From assembly GCA_022565135.1 (NCBI GenBank), contig JADFKA010000047.1, forward strand, positions 1 through 9,769: DNA of 9,769 nt. Reading direction: 5' to 3'. Origin of the DNA: Pseudomonadota bacterium. Lineage in GTDB: Bacteria > Pseudomonadota > Gammaproteobacteria > Steroidobacterales > Woeseiaceae. Position 1 is the first letter of the stretch, and each line of letters begins with the position of its first letter. Below the pieces are notes generated by a model. The model had not been told where the DNA came from. It searched no databases and saw only the letters and a list, made by a program, of their open reading frames with translations. The translations under genes and the position numbers were made by a program. Below are positions 1 to 7,641 of this stretch, piece by piece.

Positions 1-563
1 AGCCCGAGCGCATAACTGTGGTTACGGGAATTTTCATCCAGGCGCCGTAAGGTTGCGAGCGCCTGCTCGTATTGCTCACGATCGAGCTGTAGCTCGGCCT
101 GCGTTAACAAAACGGCATTGGCGGCCTCGGGTGTATGCTCATACGCGAGCTTGAGCCACTCGTCGCGGCGCTGGTCCTGACCTTGCAGATGCGCTGCGCG
201 TGCTGCTTGCAGATAATTAAACAATGGTGTATCGCTGATACTTGCCGCCCGTGCCAGCAATTTTTCGCCGCGAGCAAAGTTACCTTCAGCGACTTCGATC
301 ATGCCGCGTGTCATTTGCTGGCCAGCACGGCCCGCTCGGTAACGCCCTGCAGATTCTCCGATTCGGCGCGGTATCTGAATGAGCCGGCGAATCAGCCAGA
401 TCGAGAAGGCGAGCAGGATGACGAGGCCGACGAGCACAAGCAAGGACATCTCAATGAGATAGCCGCGGAAATTGATGACCACGTAACCCGGATCGCCCAG
501 TAGGAAGTGCGCGGCAAACGCACCTAGCACCGTGACGGTGACGACGATGATCGCAAATTTCAC
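1..563 (-). CDS. hemY: HemY, heme-biosynthesis-associated membrane TPR protein (partial, N-terminal 187 residues)
   Basis: Inner-membrane protein encoded at the end of proteobacterial hemCD(X) operons. Its exact role in tetrapyrrole synthesis is not settled; it is not the protoporphyrinogen oxidase that also bears this name. The translation begins VKFAIIVVTVTVLGAF, a first membrane segment at about residues 3-21. The family-typical GDPGYV motif follows, then a second membrane segment at about 38-60 ending in basic residues (IRRLIQIPRR). After that comes a soluble helical region of tetratricopeptide type (FNYLQAARAAHLQG, then repeats near TPEAANAVLLTQAEL). The start is GTG at 563; its GTGA overlaps the TGA stop of hemX by four bases. 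No strong ribosome-binding site is visible, so translation probably depends on hemX. The frame is open to the left edge, where the C-terminal half (family length about 400) is cut off. The identification rests on the N-terminal motifs together with the position after hemX. Confidence 0.93.
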   Translation of the reverse strand, partial: MKFAIIVVTVTVLGAFAAHFLLGDPGYVVINFRGYLIEMSLLVLVGLVILLAFSIWLIRRLIQIPRRIGESAGRYRAGRAGQQMTRGMIEVAEGNFARGEKLLARAASISDTPLFNYLQAARAAHLQGQDQRRDEWLKLAYEHTPEAANAVLLTQAELQLDREQYEQALATLRRLDENSRNHSYALG

Positions 564-1735
564 GGGGTGGGCTCAGAAAACGTTTTGAACTGGCGCAGCA
601 AGCGCAGTGAATTCGAAATATCCGGTGACGCTACGCTGAACAGACCGTCACGAATTTCATCAATCGTCTGTTGCGCTGTTGAAACCTGAGCGCTCTCCGT
701 ATCGAAGTACAGTTCGAGCCAGGCCGTCGCATCCTCGAGGCTTTGCTCAAACACAGCTGTCTCACCTCGCAGCAACGCGAGCCTTGCAATTTGCAGTTGC
801 AATGAAAGATTGGTGCGCAGGAAGTACGCGGAGTCAGGTGCAATCAGCGGCATTGTGGCTTGATCGGGCGGAGTCACTTTGATGAGCCCGGATACCGCCC
901 CTTTCACCGAATTCCAGGCGCGATCCACGCCACTGAGATCTTCGTCCGCGCGCTGTGCTGATTCGGGCGCAGACGCCTTAACGCCACGCAACGGTAACGA
1001 GTCAATGACCCGGGCCAGACTCGAGAGTGTTAGTGTAATACCCTCGATGTCCGGTTTATCCATGACCTCGAGCGCCGCGAGTTCATCGGCGATCGCGCGT
1101 CGAACATCGATCAGCGCAGGATTTGCAAGTTGCACGATGCGTTCATCAGCCATGCCAAGCGCGAGCGCTGCGAGTTGCGGATTGCCGGCCAACTGTAACT
1201 GTGCATTCGCAATGTGCATGTAATTTTGGGCTTCGGCGAGCAACCAAGTATCGCGTGCACCTGCTGAGACACCCTGCAATGATGCCATCGAACGCTCGAG
1301 GTTCGACATGCGCGGCGGCAGCGAGTCAAGTAAGCGCATGCGATTGTCGAGATCGTGCTGCAATGCCTCAAGGTCGGCAGCAGTGCGGCTGTCGGCCGCG
1401 GCAAGGTCGGCGAGCGTGGGTTCGAGTTTTGCGAGTTTCTCAATCGATGCATCGATGCGGCTTTGCAGAACGATGATCGAACTGGCGAGTGAAGCCGCGC
1501 TTTGTTCGCCGCGGCGCTGTACGCGCCAATCGTCAACAACTCTATAGCCAATGGTCGCGAGCGCCACGAACGACAGCAGCAGTGCGAGCCAGGCGACAGG
1601 CGCACTGGCGCCTCGTTTTGCTGCTGCATCGGGCTCGGTCGAGGATTCTGGTTCCGCTATCGGCGTCACGTCTTCGACGCTGTTGTCTTCATCATCCGGG
1701 TGCGACACTTGGTCGCCCTTGCCTTTTTTGCTCAT
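560..1735 (-). CDS. hemX: HemX family membrane protein of the heme operon
   Basis: 391 residues, close to the usual family length. An acidic, low-complexity cytoplasmic tail (residues 1-45) is followed by one membrane segment (about 47-64, AWLALLLSFVALATIGY). A predicted coiled coil covers about 75-150, and a helical periplasmic domain follows with the family-like stretch DTWLLAEAQNYMHIANAQL. The old annotation as uroporphyrinogen-III C-methyltransferase comes from its operon neighbours. This protein lacks the SAM-binding methyltransferase fold, so a catalytic role is unlikely. In the HemX family the role is thought to be accessory or regulatory for early tetrapyrrole synthesis. The ATG at 1735 shares its A with the hemD stop (TGATG), and the stop overlaps the hemY GTG, so the gene sits in a fully coupled chain. 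Confidence 0.93.
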   Translation of the reverse strand: MSKKGKGDQVSHPDDEDNSVEDVTPIAEPESSTEPDAAAKRGASAPVAWLALLLSFVALATIGYRVVDDWRVQRRGEQSAASLASSIIVLQSRIDASIEKLAKLEPTLADLAAADSRTAADLEALQHDLDNRMRLLDSLPPRMSNLERSMASLQGVSAGARDTWLLAEAQNYMHIANAQLQLAGNPQLAALALGMADERIVQLANPALIDVRRAIADELAALEVMDKPDIEGITLTLSSLARVIDSLPLRGVKASAPESAQRADEDLSGVDRAWNSVKGAVSGLIKVTPPDQATMPLIAPDSAYFLRTNLSLQLQIARLALLRGETAVFEQSLEDATAWLELYFDTESAQVSTAQQTIDEIRDGLFSVASPDISNSLRLLRQFKTFSEPTP

Positions 1736-2511
1736 CAGGGTTGTCCGGTTGCTATAGGACCCAGGTCAGTAATTGCGCGGACCATTTCGCTTGCCTGCGG
1801 TCCTCTTGCCAGTGCTGTTGGGACATTGTGGAATCGATCCACCGCTTCTTTTATCACACGAACAGCTGGCGTCACCAGCGGCGTTTGTCGGAGTTGATCG
1901 CTGCACCATTGCGGCAAAATGGTAATGAGATTCGTCAGCGACTCGACACTCATAATCGTCACGACGTTAATAGCGCCCGAGCGCCATTGAATTTCGAGTT
2001 TGCTGAGTTCATCTGCCGAATAATCCGGGGCTACCCGGTCATAAACAGACAGGTATTCCACGGTTGCGCCGCGTTCCTTAAGCGTATCCGCAAGCAACTC
2101 TCTGCCCGTACCGCCGCGAATAATTCGAATCGTCATGCCGGCAACCTTCGCAAGACCGGATTCCAGCAGCAGGTGCTCACTGTCGAAACCGGTTGTCGAG
2201 CGAATGTCGACGGTCTTCCCGGCAGACTCGATAGCGGCCGTCGTCGTCGGGCCAACGGCAGCAATTGCGGCGGAGTCCGCATGGCTAAGACCATGCTGTA
2301 CGGCGTTAGGGCTGACGAATATTGCAATGTCCGGCGGCTGCAGCGAGCGCACCTCAGTGCGTACAACCGCCGACGCCCGCGGCACGATTTCGATCGTGGG
2401 GAAAGCGAATGCCGTGCCGCCCTCCGATTCGATTGCAGATATAAGCCCGCTGGCCTGGTGCCGTGGCCGGGTAACAAGTACGCCAATTCCCGCAAGGGCC
2501 GCGTCAGCCAT
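1735..2511 (-). CDS. hemD: Uroporphyrinogen-III synthase
   Basis: Closes the linear hydroxymethylbilane made by HemC into uroporphyrinogen III, inverting ring D; cytosolic. From the chosen start it is 258 residues, the normal length. Recognisable family segments are the first strand VLVTRP, IFVSPNAV near residue 70, AAVGPTTTAAI, GFDSEHLL, and the second-domain motif IIRGGTGRELLADTLKERGA followed by YLSVYDR. Two starts are possible: GTG at 2520 or ATG at 2511. I choose ATG because an AGGTGA ribosome-binding site (2517-2522) lies five bases upstream of it, whereas the GTG lies inside that site. The start overlaps the last eight bases of hemC (ATGGCTGA). Sequence conservation in this family is low, so operon position adds much of the certainty. 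Confidence 0.94.
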   Translation of the reverse strand: MADAALAGIGVLVTRPRHQASGLISAIESEGGTAFAFPTIEIVPRASAVVRTEVRSLQPPDIAIFVSPNAVQHGLSHADSAAIAAVGPTTTAAIESAGKTVDIRSTTGFDSEHLLLESGLAKVAGMTIRIIRGGTGRELLADTLKERGATVEYLSVYDRVAPDYSADELSKLEIQWRSGAINVVTIMSVESLTNLITILPQWCSDQLRQTPLVTPAVRVIKEAVDRFHNVPTALARGPQASEMVRAITDLGPIATGQP

Positions 2512-3421
2512 GCGCGTCACCTATGCTGGCAAGGATTTCACGGGCACCGCGCTCCAGCAGGAGTGTTGCGAGCTGCTCGCCAAGGGTTTCAGCATCGTCG
2601 GGCGAACCACTGACGCTGTCGCGAACCGAACGACTACCGTCGGGCATTGCGACCAGCGCCGTGACGGTCATGCGGTTGTCAGCGATTACCGCGTGCGCGG
2701 CGACCGGCGATTGACAGTTCGCTTGCAAGGTTTTTGCGATGGCCCGCTCTGCAGCAGTCGACCTGGCCGTTGTTTCGTGATTGAGTTGCGCCAAGACGTC
2801 GCGCAGCCGCTTGTTCGCAACGAGACACTCGATACCAATTACACCCTGTGCTGCGGCCGGTAGCATCTCCTCGGTTGAGAACTGCTGGCTAATGTGTCGT
2901 TGCAGTCCGAGGCGCTCGAGGCCAGCTGCAGCGAGGATGATCGCGTCATAGTCGCCGTTTTCGAGTTTGGCCAGCCGCGTGTTGACGTTGCCACGCAGCG
3001 GCTTGATTCTTAAGTCCGGACGCAGCATTCTAAGTTGTGCGGCACGGCGCAGACTAGAGCTGCCAACACAGGCCCCTTGGGCAAGGTCATCAAGCGTTTG
3101 TCCGACAAGCACATCGGCACAGTTCGCGCGCGGCAGGACCGCTGCGATACAAAAACCGTCAGGCATTTCCGCCGGGACATCCTTCATCGAGTGCACGGCA
3201 ATATCGGCCTTGCCTGCCTGAATCGCAACTTCGAGTTCCTTAATGAACAATCCCTTGCCACCAATTTTCTGCAGGCTGCGGTCGAGCATTTCGTCGCCGA
3301 GTGTTGTCAATGGTATGAGCTCGGCCGCATCGACCTCGGGCAACGCTGCGAGCGCTTCGACAACATGATTGGCTTGCCAAAGTGCGAGCGCACTCTTGCG
3401 CGTTGCGATACGAATGTTCAA
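2504..3421 (-). CDS. hemC: Hydroxymethylbilane synthase (porphobilinogen deaminase)
   Basis: Polymerises four porphobilinogen molecules into hydroxymethylbilane; cytosolic. 305 residues, the standard length. It opens with IRIATRKSALALWQA, the family N-terminus. HSMKDVP at residues 77-83 contains the catalytic aspartate (Asp81, equivalent to Asp84 of E. coli). VGSSSLRR at 119-126 and RGNVNTRL at 143-150 contribute substrate- and cofactor-binding arginines. Cys236 in LQANCQSPV is the cysteine that carries the dipyrromethane cofactor. All key residues are present, so the enzyme should be active. The start is TTG at 3421, one base after the algR stop. No in-frame ATG fits the conserved N-terminus better. 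Only a run of G about 14 bases upstream resembles a ribosome-binding site, so coupling to algR translation is likely. Confidence 0.97.
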   Translation of the reverse strand: MNIRIATRKSALALWQANHVVEALAALPEVDAAELIPLTTLGDEMLDRSLQKIGGKGLFIKELEVAIQAGKADIAVHSMKDVPAEMPDGFCIAAVLPRANCADVLVGQTLDDLAQGACVGSSSLRRAAQLRMLRPDLRIKPLRGNVNTRLAKLENGDYDAIILAAAGLERLGLQRHISQQFSTEEMLPAAAQGVIGIECLVANKRLRDVLAQLNHETTARSTAAERAIAKTLQANCQSPVAAHAVIADNRMTVTALVAMPDGSRSVRDSVSGSPDDAETLGEQLATLLLERGAREILASIGDAHG

Positions 3422-3422
3422 C

Positions 3423-4175
3423 TCAGGTCTGGCCCCCTTTTAGGCGGCGGCGGACATTGGCTAGATGCCGCCGGCTAATCACTAGATCGCCGTTATCGGT
3501 CTCAGAGGCGTGCCTCAGGACAACGCGGGTTTTGCCATCGGGGGCTTTCTCCAATTTGTCGATTTTGTCGAGGGCAACGAGTACGCCACGATGAATGCGA
3601 ACGAATTCGTCGGCGAACTCTAGTTCAAGTGATTTCAGGGAATCATCGATCAGATCCAGACCGCGCTCGTGGTGCACGCATACATATTTCTGATCGGCAT
3701 TGAAGTAGGCGACATCGTTGATGGGAATTAGCCGCAGTTCATCGTGGACCAGAGCACACACGTGATAGCGGCGGTTTTTTAAATGAGCCGCCGTGGTGAG
3801 CTGGCCAAGCATTTTGCCCGATATACGGCCGGCGTGTTCAAGCGCAAGTTCGAGTCGCTCACGCCGCACCGGTTTCAGCACGTAACCAATGGCTCGAGCC
3901 TCGAATGCGTCAATTGCGTACTCGTCATACGCGGTTGTGAAAACGACGGCGGGCGGTGCGTCCATCGCATTCAAGTGGTGAGCGGTCTCGATACCGTCAA
4001 TACCGGGCATACGAATGTCCAGCAGCACGATGTCGGGATGCAGCGTTGTCGCCAATGCAATGGCCTGCGCACCGTTTGCTGCTTCGCCGACCACCTCGTA
4101 CGCGCCGCAATCGTCGATGAGCTGCCGCAGGCGGTCACGTGCAGGTTTTTCGTCGTCGACGATCAAAATTTTCAC
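3423..4175 (-). CDS. algR: LytTR-family response regulator, AlgR-like
   Basis: DNA-binding response regulator, 250 residues. The receiver domain (about 1-115) has the acidic pair Asp7/Asp8, phospho-acceptor Asp53 in IVLLDIRMPG, the switch threonine at 80-81 and Lys101 in YVLKPV. The C-terminal LytTR domain (about 133-245) has the family pattern: INDVAYFNADQKYVCVH, SLKSLELEF, FVRIHRGVLVALDKI and VISRRHLANVRRRLKG. In Pseudomonas the orthologue AlgR controls alginate, type IV pili and other virulence or surface traits and lies immediately before hemC, exactly as here. The start is GTG at 4175; GTGA overlaps the kinase stop by four bases, the usual coupling of a two-component pair. Which genes it controls in this organism cannot be read from the window. 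Confidence 0.94.
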   Translation of the reverse strand: MKILIVDDEKPARDRLRQLIDDCGAYEVVGEAANGAQAIALATTLHPDIVLLDIRMPGIDGIETAHHLNAMDAPPAVVFTTAYDEYAIDAFEARAIGYVLKPVRRERLELALEHAGRISGKMLGQLTTAAHLKNRRYHVCALVHDELRLIPINDVAYFNADQKYVCVHHERGLDLIDDSLKSLELEFADEFVRIHRGVLVALDKIDKLEKAPDGKTRVVLRHASETDNGDLVISRRHLANVRRRLKGGQT

Positions 4176-5233
4176 GCGCTTATCTCGTCGTACGGAAACC
4201 TCAAGGTGACTGTAAATTTCGTGTCAGTGTCTACAACGTCGACGCTGGCGCGATTGTCATAGGCCAATTCGAAGCGCTGCCGAATATTCGACATCGCCAT
4301 CTTGTTACCGTCATTGGAGCGTTTTATGCCGGGTGCGACCGGATTTGAGATCGTGATGACGAGGAAGTCGTCGTCACGAACTCCGGTGACGGTTACCTCA
4401 CCGCCGTCAGCCAGCAACTCGATGCCATGATAGATGGCGTTTTCGAGCAGCGGCTGAATGGTCAGACTCGGTATCAATGCGCGCATGGGCAGGTCGGCAA
4501 TGTCCCAACGGATATTGAGACGATCGCCAAGCCGAAGTTTTTCGATGCGCTGATAAATTGCCGCGACCTCGAGTTCTTCTTTGAGCGAAGTCCGGACACC
4601 CGAGCCGCCGAGATTCGCTCGCAACAAGTCAGACAGATCCTCGACTGCTTCCTCGGCCTGACGGGGGTTGGTGCGCGTCAACGATGCAATCGTATTCATG
4701 CTGTTAAACAAGAAATGTGGCCGAATCACCGCCTGCAGCGCGCTGATGCGAGCTTGCGTCTCGAGTTCGATACTGCGACGCCATTCGCTGGAGATATACA
4801 GGTATCGCATCGCCAGGGCGATTACGATGGAGCTGATGGCAATCGTTCGCAGAATGTATCCGGAGTGTGTGTCATCAATGATGGTCAATTGGGCGAATAT
4901 TCGCGTTATCTGGTATGCAATTTCGGCGAGTGCCAGACACAACAGTTCAAGCATTATGAAACTGATAACAAAGGCGCGGGTCTTGCCGGCGCTTTGCAGC
5001 TTGTCGCGGGCCAGGCACATAATCACCGCCCCGAGAATTGCGATCCAGACGATAAGCATTGATGTTTTGGCAAGCTCGGTCATGAACATACCGGGCGTGT
5101 CGTGCGCGGCGAGAGTGAGCAGGATTGCCACAAGTTCTGCGATTAAGACCACGATAAACACTGTGCCGGCGGCACAGAAATCAGGCAGGTACGCTTGAGT
5201 CTCGCTGTTCTCGGTATCCGGTTTTGCGGCCAA
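4172..5233 (-). CDS. algZ: LytS/AlgZ-type membrane sensor histidine kinase
   Basis: Partner kinase of the adjacent AlgR-like regulator; 353 residues. Four membrane segments occupy about residues 21-43, 57-75, 87-107 and 129-147, with very short loops and no evident periplasmic sensor domain. The His_kinase domain of the LytS type follows: His173 in RPHFLFNSMNTI is the candidate phosphorylation site, PLLENAIYHG (261-270) is the N box, and GNKMAMSNIRQRF (309-321) is the glycine-rich ATP-lid motif in its AlgZ-like form. In some species AlgZ acts partly as a phosphatase or is dispensable, so the phosphotransfer direction is inferred. The TTG start at 5233 is supported by an AGGAG site eight bases upstream. 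A TACAAT hexamer at 5263-5268 could be a local -10 element, but no good -35 accompanies it. Confidence 0.92.
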   Translation of the reverse strand: MAAKPDTENSETQAYLPDFCAAGTVFIVVLIAELVAILLTLAAHDTPGMFMTELAKTSMLIVWIAILGAVIMCLARDKLQSAGKTRAFVISFIMLELLCLALAEIAYQITRIFAQLTIIDDTHSGYILRTIAISSIVIALAMRYLYISSEWRRSIELETQARISALQAVIRPHFLFNSMNTIASLTRTNPRQAEEAVEDLSDLLRANLGGSGVRTSLKEELEVAAIYQRIEKLRLGDRLNIRWDIADLPMRALIPSLTIQPLLENAIYHGIELLADGGEVTVTGVRDDDFLVITISNPVAPGIKRSNDGNKMAMSNIRQRFELAYDNRASVDVVDTDTKFTVTLRFPYDEISA

Positions 5234-5241
5234 GCTGGGCG

Positions 5242-5246
5242 CTCCT
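5242..5246 (-). promoter_or_regulatory. Ribosome-binding site of algZ
   Basis: Perfect AGGAG on the minus strand, eight bases before the TTG at 5233. It decides the algZ start: the next in-frame Met codons lie inside or beyond the first membrane segment. Confidence 0.75.
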
Positions 5247-5284
5247 GGAGATCGGAAGCGCCATTGTAGACTGTCCCCGGTTTT

Positions 5285-5746
5285 CTAGCTGCAGGTTTCG
5301 GTAATCATGTCCTGAACTTTTTCACGTGCTTCCAGGATTTGATCGTCATCCAGGTAGGTGCGCTCATGAGCATCGTTTTCCTGATACAGGCGGCGTGATC
5401 GCAGGAAATTCTGCAGGCGACTTCGGTACATCTGGCATTGTTGCTGACGTCTTTCGTTTTGCGCCAGTGTTTCAGCCTCGCTCTGCTGCCGCTCTGCAGC
5501 GGTGGCCCTGGATTCCTGGCGCGCAGCCTGGCGTTCGTGGCGTGCCTGAACACGGTCTCGTACCGCGGAGTCATTCGTCGCAGTGGAGATGAAAGCAAGT
5601 CGCTGTTCGGAGGGCTGTCCGGTCGGACGGTCCATGTAATGCGAAATGCCGTCTTCGTCGGTCCACTTGTATATCTCCCCAGCAATAGAGCCACCACTTG
5701 CCGTGAGGGCAGCCGCTGCGATAAGCGTGAGTGCGATACGTGACAT
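5285..5746 (-). CDS. Exported DUF4124-domain protein
   Basis: 153 residues, function unknown. The Sec signal peptide is MSRIALTLIAAAALTASGG with likely cleavage just after SIAG. The DUF4124 module follows directly (EIYKWTDEDGISHYMDRP), a short beta-rich motif common at the N-terminus of proteobacterial periplasmic proteins. The rest is charged and helical, rich in Arg, Gln and Glu (about residues 60-105), with one cysteine mid-way and one at the penultimate position; these could form a disulfide. I chose the ATG at 5746 because it puts the signal peptide at the N-terminus and has an AGGAAGG site six bases upstream; the frame extends 13 codons further to 5785 without such support. It lies 51 bases before algZ on the same strand, so it may be co-transcribed with the two-component and heme genes. 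Confidence 0.85.
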   Translation of the reverse strand: MSRIALTLIAAAALTASGGSIAGEIYKWTDEDGISHYMDRPTGQPSEQRLAFISTATNDSAVRDRVQARHERQAARQESRATAAERQQSEAETLAQNERRQQQCQMYRSRLQNFLRSRRLYQENDAHERTYLDDDQILEAREKVQDMITETCS

Positions 5747-5861
5747 TGGGCACCTTCCTGTATAAGGGAATGAACTTGACAACATTAAAGCATGCGAAAT
5801 TCAGCATTGATGCGAATTTGATCACAGGCAAAACTGTGTGCGAGTACCGCCATTATGACAC

Positions 5862-5885
5862 AAGAAAAACGGGCCCATAGGCCCG
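5862..5885 (-). terminator. Intrinsic terminator of the amt operon
   Basis: On the minus strand a six-base-pair GC stem (CGGGCC, loop TATG, GGCCCG) is followed at once by TTTTTCTT. It lies about 90 bases after the amt stop and before the DUF4124 gene, so it separates the nitrogen operon from the algZR-hem run. Confidence 0.8.
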
Positions 5886-5974
5886 CTAAGTCATTGTGCC
5901 AGAAGATAATTATTCTTGCCAGCGAATCTGGCTCGGGCCGGCCTATGTCCTATCAACGGGCGCGCGTCCGGCAC

Positions 5975-7258
5975 TCACTCGACAGCCGAAAACTCAGGAT
6001 AAGCTTCGAGGCCGCATTCTGAGATATCGACGCCTTCGTACTCTTCTTCTGCGGATACGCGGATGCCGACCGTCTTTTTGATCAGGAACCAGACGATAAA
6101 GCTGGTCGCGAATACCCAGCCGAAAATCGATATGAGTCCAAGCAGCTGTGCTCCAAGTGTGGCCTCATTGTTGGTTAAGCAGACCGCCAGTAGCCCCCAC
6201 ATGCCGACGACACCATGAACAGAAATAGCACCGACGGGATCATCGATTCTGATCTTGTCCAGTAGCACGATGGAGCTAACGACGAGCAGGCCGCCAACGG
6301 CGCCGATCAGCGTTGCCTGAAGCGGCTCAGGTGTCAGTGGTTCGGCCGTGATCGCGACGAGCCCTGCGAGTGCCCCGTTGAGTGCCATCGTCAGGTCGGC
6401 TTTGCCAAACCAGAAGCGCGACAGGATTAGCGCAAATACGAGCCCACCCGCCGCCGCCATGTTGGTGTTGACGAATACAAGCGCGACGGCGTTGGCTTCT
6501 CCCACATCGGACACTTTGAGTACCGAGCCACCGTTGAATCCGAACCAGCCGAGCCAGAGTATCAATGTGCCAATCGCGGCGAGCGGCAGGTTACAGCCCG
6601 GAATTGCATTGATCTGGCCCCGGGGTCCGTACTTGCCTTTTCGGGCTCCAAGTAACAGCACACCAGCCAGGGCTGCAGCACCGCCACAGAGATGCACGAC
6701 ACCCGAGCCCGCGAAGTCCAGGAACCCGTTGACCTCGAGGAACCCGCCGCCCCATTTCCAGAACCCCTGCACAGGATAAATAAAGCCTGTCAGGATTACG
6801 GCGAACAGGAAAAATGACCAGAGCTTCATGCGCTCTGCGACAGCGCCGGATACGATCGACATCGCCGTGGCGACGAAAACGACCTGAAAGAAAAAGTCAG
6901 ACAGCCCGGAGTAGTAGGTTTCACCGCCACTGGCGATCACGTCAGCGGCGGTATTGTCAACTGCGGACAGCATGCCGCTGCCGAAGGTCAACAGGCTCTG
7001 GAAAACGCCGCCTGCATAGGCGCCCGGGTACATGATTGCGTAACCACACAACATGTACATGATGCAGGCAATTGAATAAAGGCCGACGTTCTTGGTCAGA
7101 ATTTCGGCCGTATTCTTGGCGCGGACAAGCCCCGCTTCAAGCATCGTGAACCCGGCGGCCATCCACATGACCAGTGCGCCCATGACGAGAAAGTAAAAAG
7201 TGTCCAGAGCGTAAGCCAGTTCAGTGACGCGCGCCGAAATCTGCGTTACTTCATCCAT
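5975..7258 (-). CDS. amt: Ammonium transporter (Amt/Mep/Rh family)
   Basis: Inner-membrane ammonium channel/transporter, trimeric in the family; 427 residues with the expected eleven hydrophobic segments. Pore residues known from E. coli AmtB are all in place: Phe128 (outer gate, FQVVF), Trp169 (WKWGGG), Asp181 and His189 (DFAGSGVVH), Phe241 and Ser245 (GFNGGS), and the second pore histidine His348 (ISVHGVVGMWG). The N-terminal ALDTFYFLVMGALVMWM resembles the Amt subgroup that lacks the cleaved signal peptide of E. coli AmtB. The cytoplasmic tail EEEYEGVDISECGLEAYPEF is the conserved region that contacts PII. This matches its place 29 bases downstream of glnK: the T-loop of GlnK should plug the channel when nitrogen is plentiful. 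The ATG at 7258 is preceded by a G-rich ribosome-binding site. Confidence 0.96.
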   Translation of the reverse strand: MDEVTQISARVTELAYALDTFYFLVMGALVMWMAAGFTMLEAGLVRAKNTAEILTKNVGLYSIACIMYMLCGYAIMYPGAYAGGVFQSLLTFGSGMLSAVDNTAADVIASGGETYYSGLSDFFFQVVFVATAMSIVSGAVAERMKLWSFFLFAVILTGFIYPVQGFWKWGGGFLEVNGFLDFAGSGVVHLCGGAAALAGVLLLGARKGKYGPRGQINAIPGCNLPLAAIGTLILWLGWFGFNGGSVLKVSDVGEANAVALVFVNTNMAAAGGLVFALILSRFWFGKADLTMALNGALAGLVAITAEPLTPEPLQATLIGAVGGLLVVSSIVLLDKIRIDDPVGAISVHGVVGMWGLLAVCLTNNEATLGAQLLGLISIFGWVFATSFIVWFLIKKTVGIRVSAEEEYEGVDISECGLEAYPEFSAVE

Positions 7259-7287
7259 GTGAAGTCCCCCCGCTTGTATGTCTGTGC

Positions 7288-7626
7288 CTAAACGGCTTCG
7301 GCACCGGTCTCACCGGTACGAATACGAATAGCCTCGACGAGTTCAGTGACGAAGATCTTGCCGTCGCCGATCTTTCCCGTGCGTGCACTGTTGGCAATGG
7401 CTTCGATGACCTGGTCAGCCATATCGTCTGCGACCGCGAGTTCAATCTTGGACTTCGGCAGAAAGTCCACGACATACTCGGCGCCGCGATAGAGCTCGGT
7501 ATGGCCGCGTTGACGACCGAATCCTTTGACCTCGGTGACCGTAATCCCCTGGATGCCGATGTCGGCGACGGACTGACGAACGTCATCGAGTTTGAACGGT
7601 TTGATAATCGCGGTGATCAATTTCAT
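7288..7626 (-). CDS. glnK: Nitrogen regulatory PII protein GlnK
   Basis: Trimeric cytosolic sensor of 2-oxoglutarate and ATP/ADP; 112 residues, the canonical length. It starts MKLITAIIKPFKLDDVR. GITVTEVKGFGRQRGHTELYRGAEY covers the first signature and the T-loop, with Tyr51, the uridylylation site. TGKIGDGKIFV near residues 83-93 is the nucleotide-binding B-loop. The intact Tyr51 implies control by a GlnD uridylyltransferase encoded elsewhere. Its place next to amt marks it as the GlnK type, whose main partner is the Amt channel, rather than GlnB; sequence alone cannot fully separate the two. It begins 15 bases after the porin stop and is probably expressed from the sigma-54 promoter upstream of the porin. 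Confidence 0.96.
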   Translation of the reverse strand: MKLITAIIKPFKLDDVRQSVADIGIQGITVTEVKGFGRQRGHTELYRGAEYVVDFLPKSKIELAVADDMADQVIEAIANSARTGKIGDGKIFVTELVEAIRIRTGETGAEAV

Positions 7627-7641
7627 GGCGATGCCCCTATG

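Noticed and set aside
135..503. 122-codon plus-strand open frame at the left
   Set aside because: Lies antisense to the convincing hemY N-terminus.
1489..2613. 374-codon plus-strand open frame opposite hemX and hemD
   Set aside because: Antisense to conserved heme genes, Arg/Cys/His-rich shadow composition, no domain.
5263..5268. TACAAT on the minus strand as an algZ promoter
   Set aside because: Good -10 hexamer, but no acceptable -35 at 16-18 bases; mentioned under algZ only.
5776..5804. Perfect TTGACA on the plus strand, possible -35
   Set aside because: The hexamer 17 bases downstream (ATTCAG) is a poor -10 and no plus-strand gene follows.
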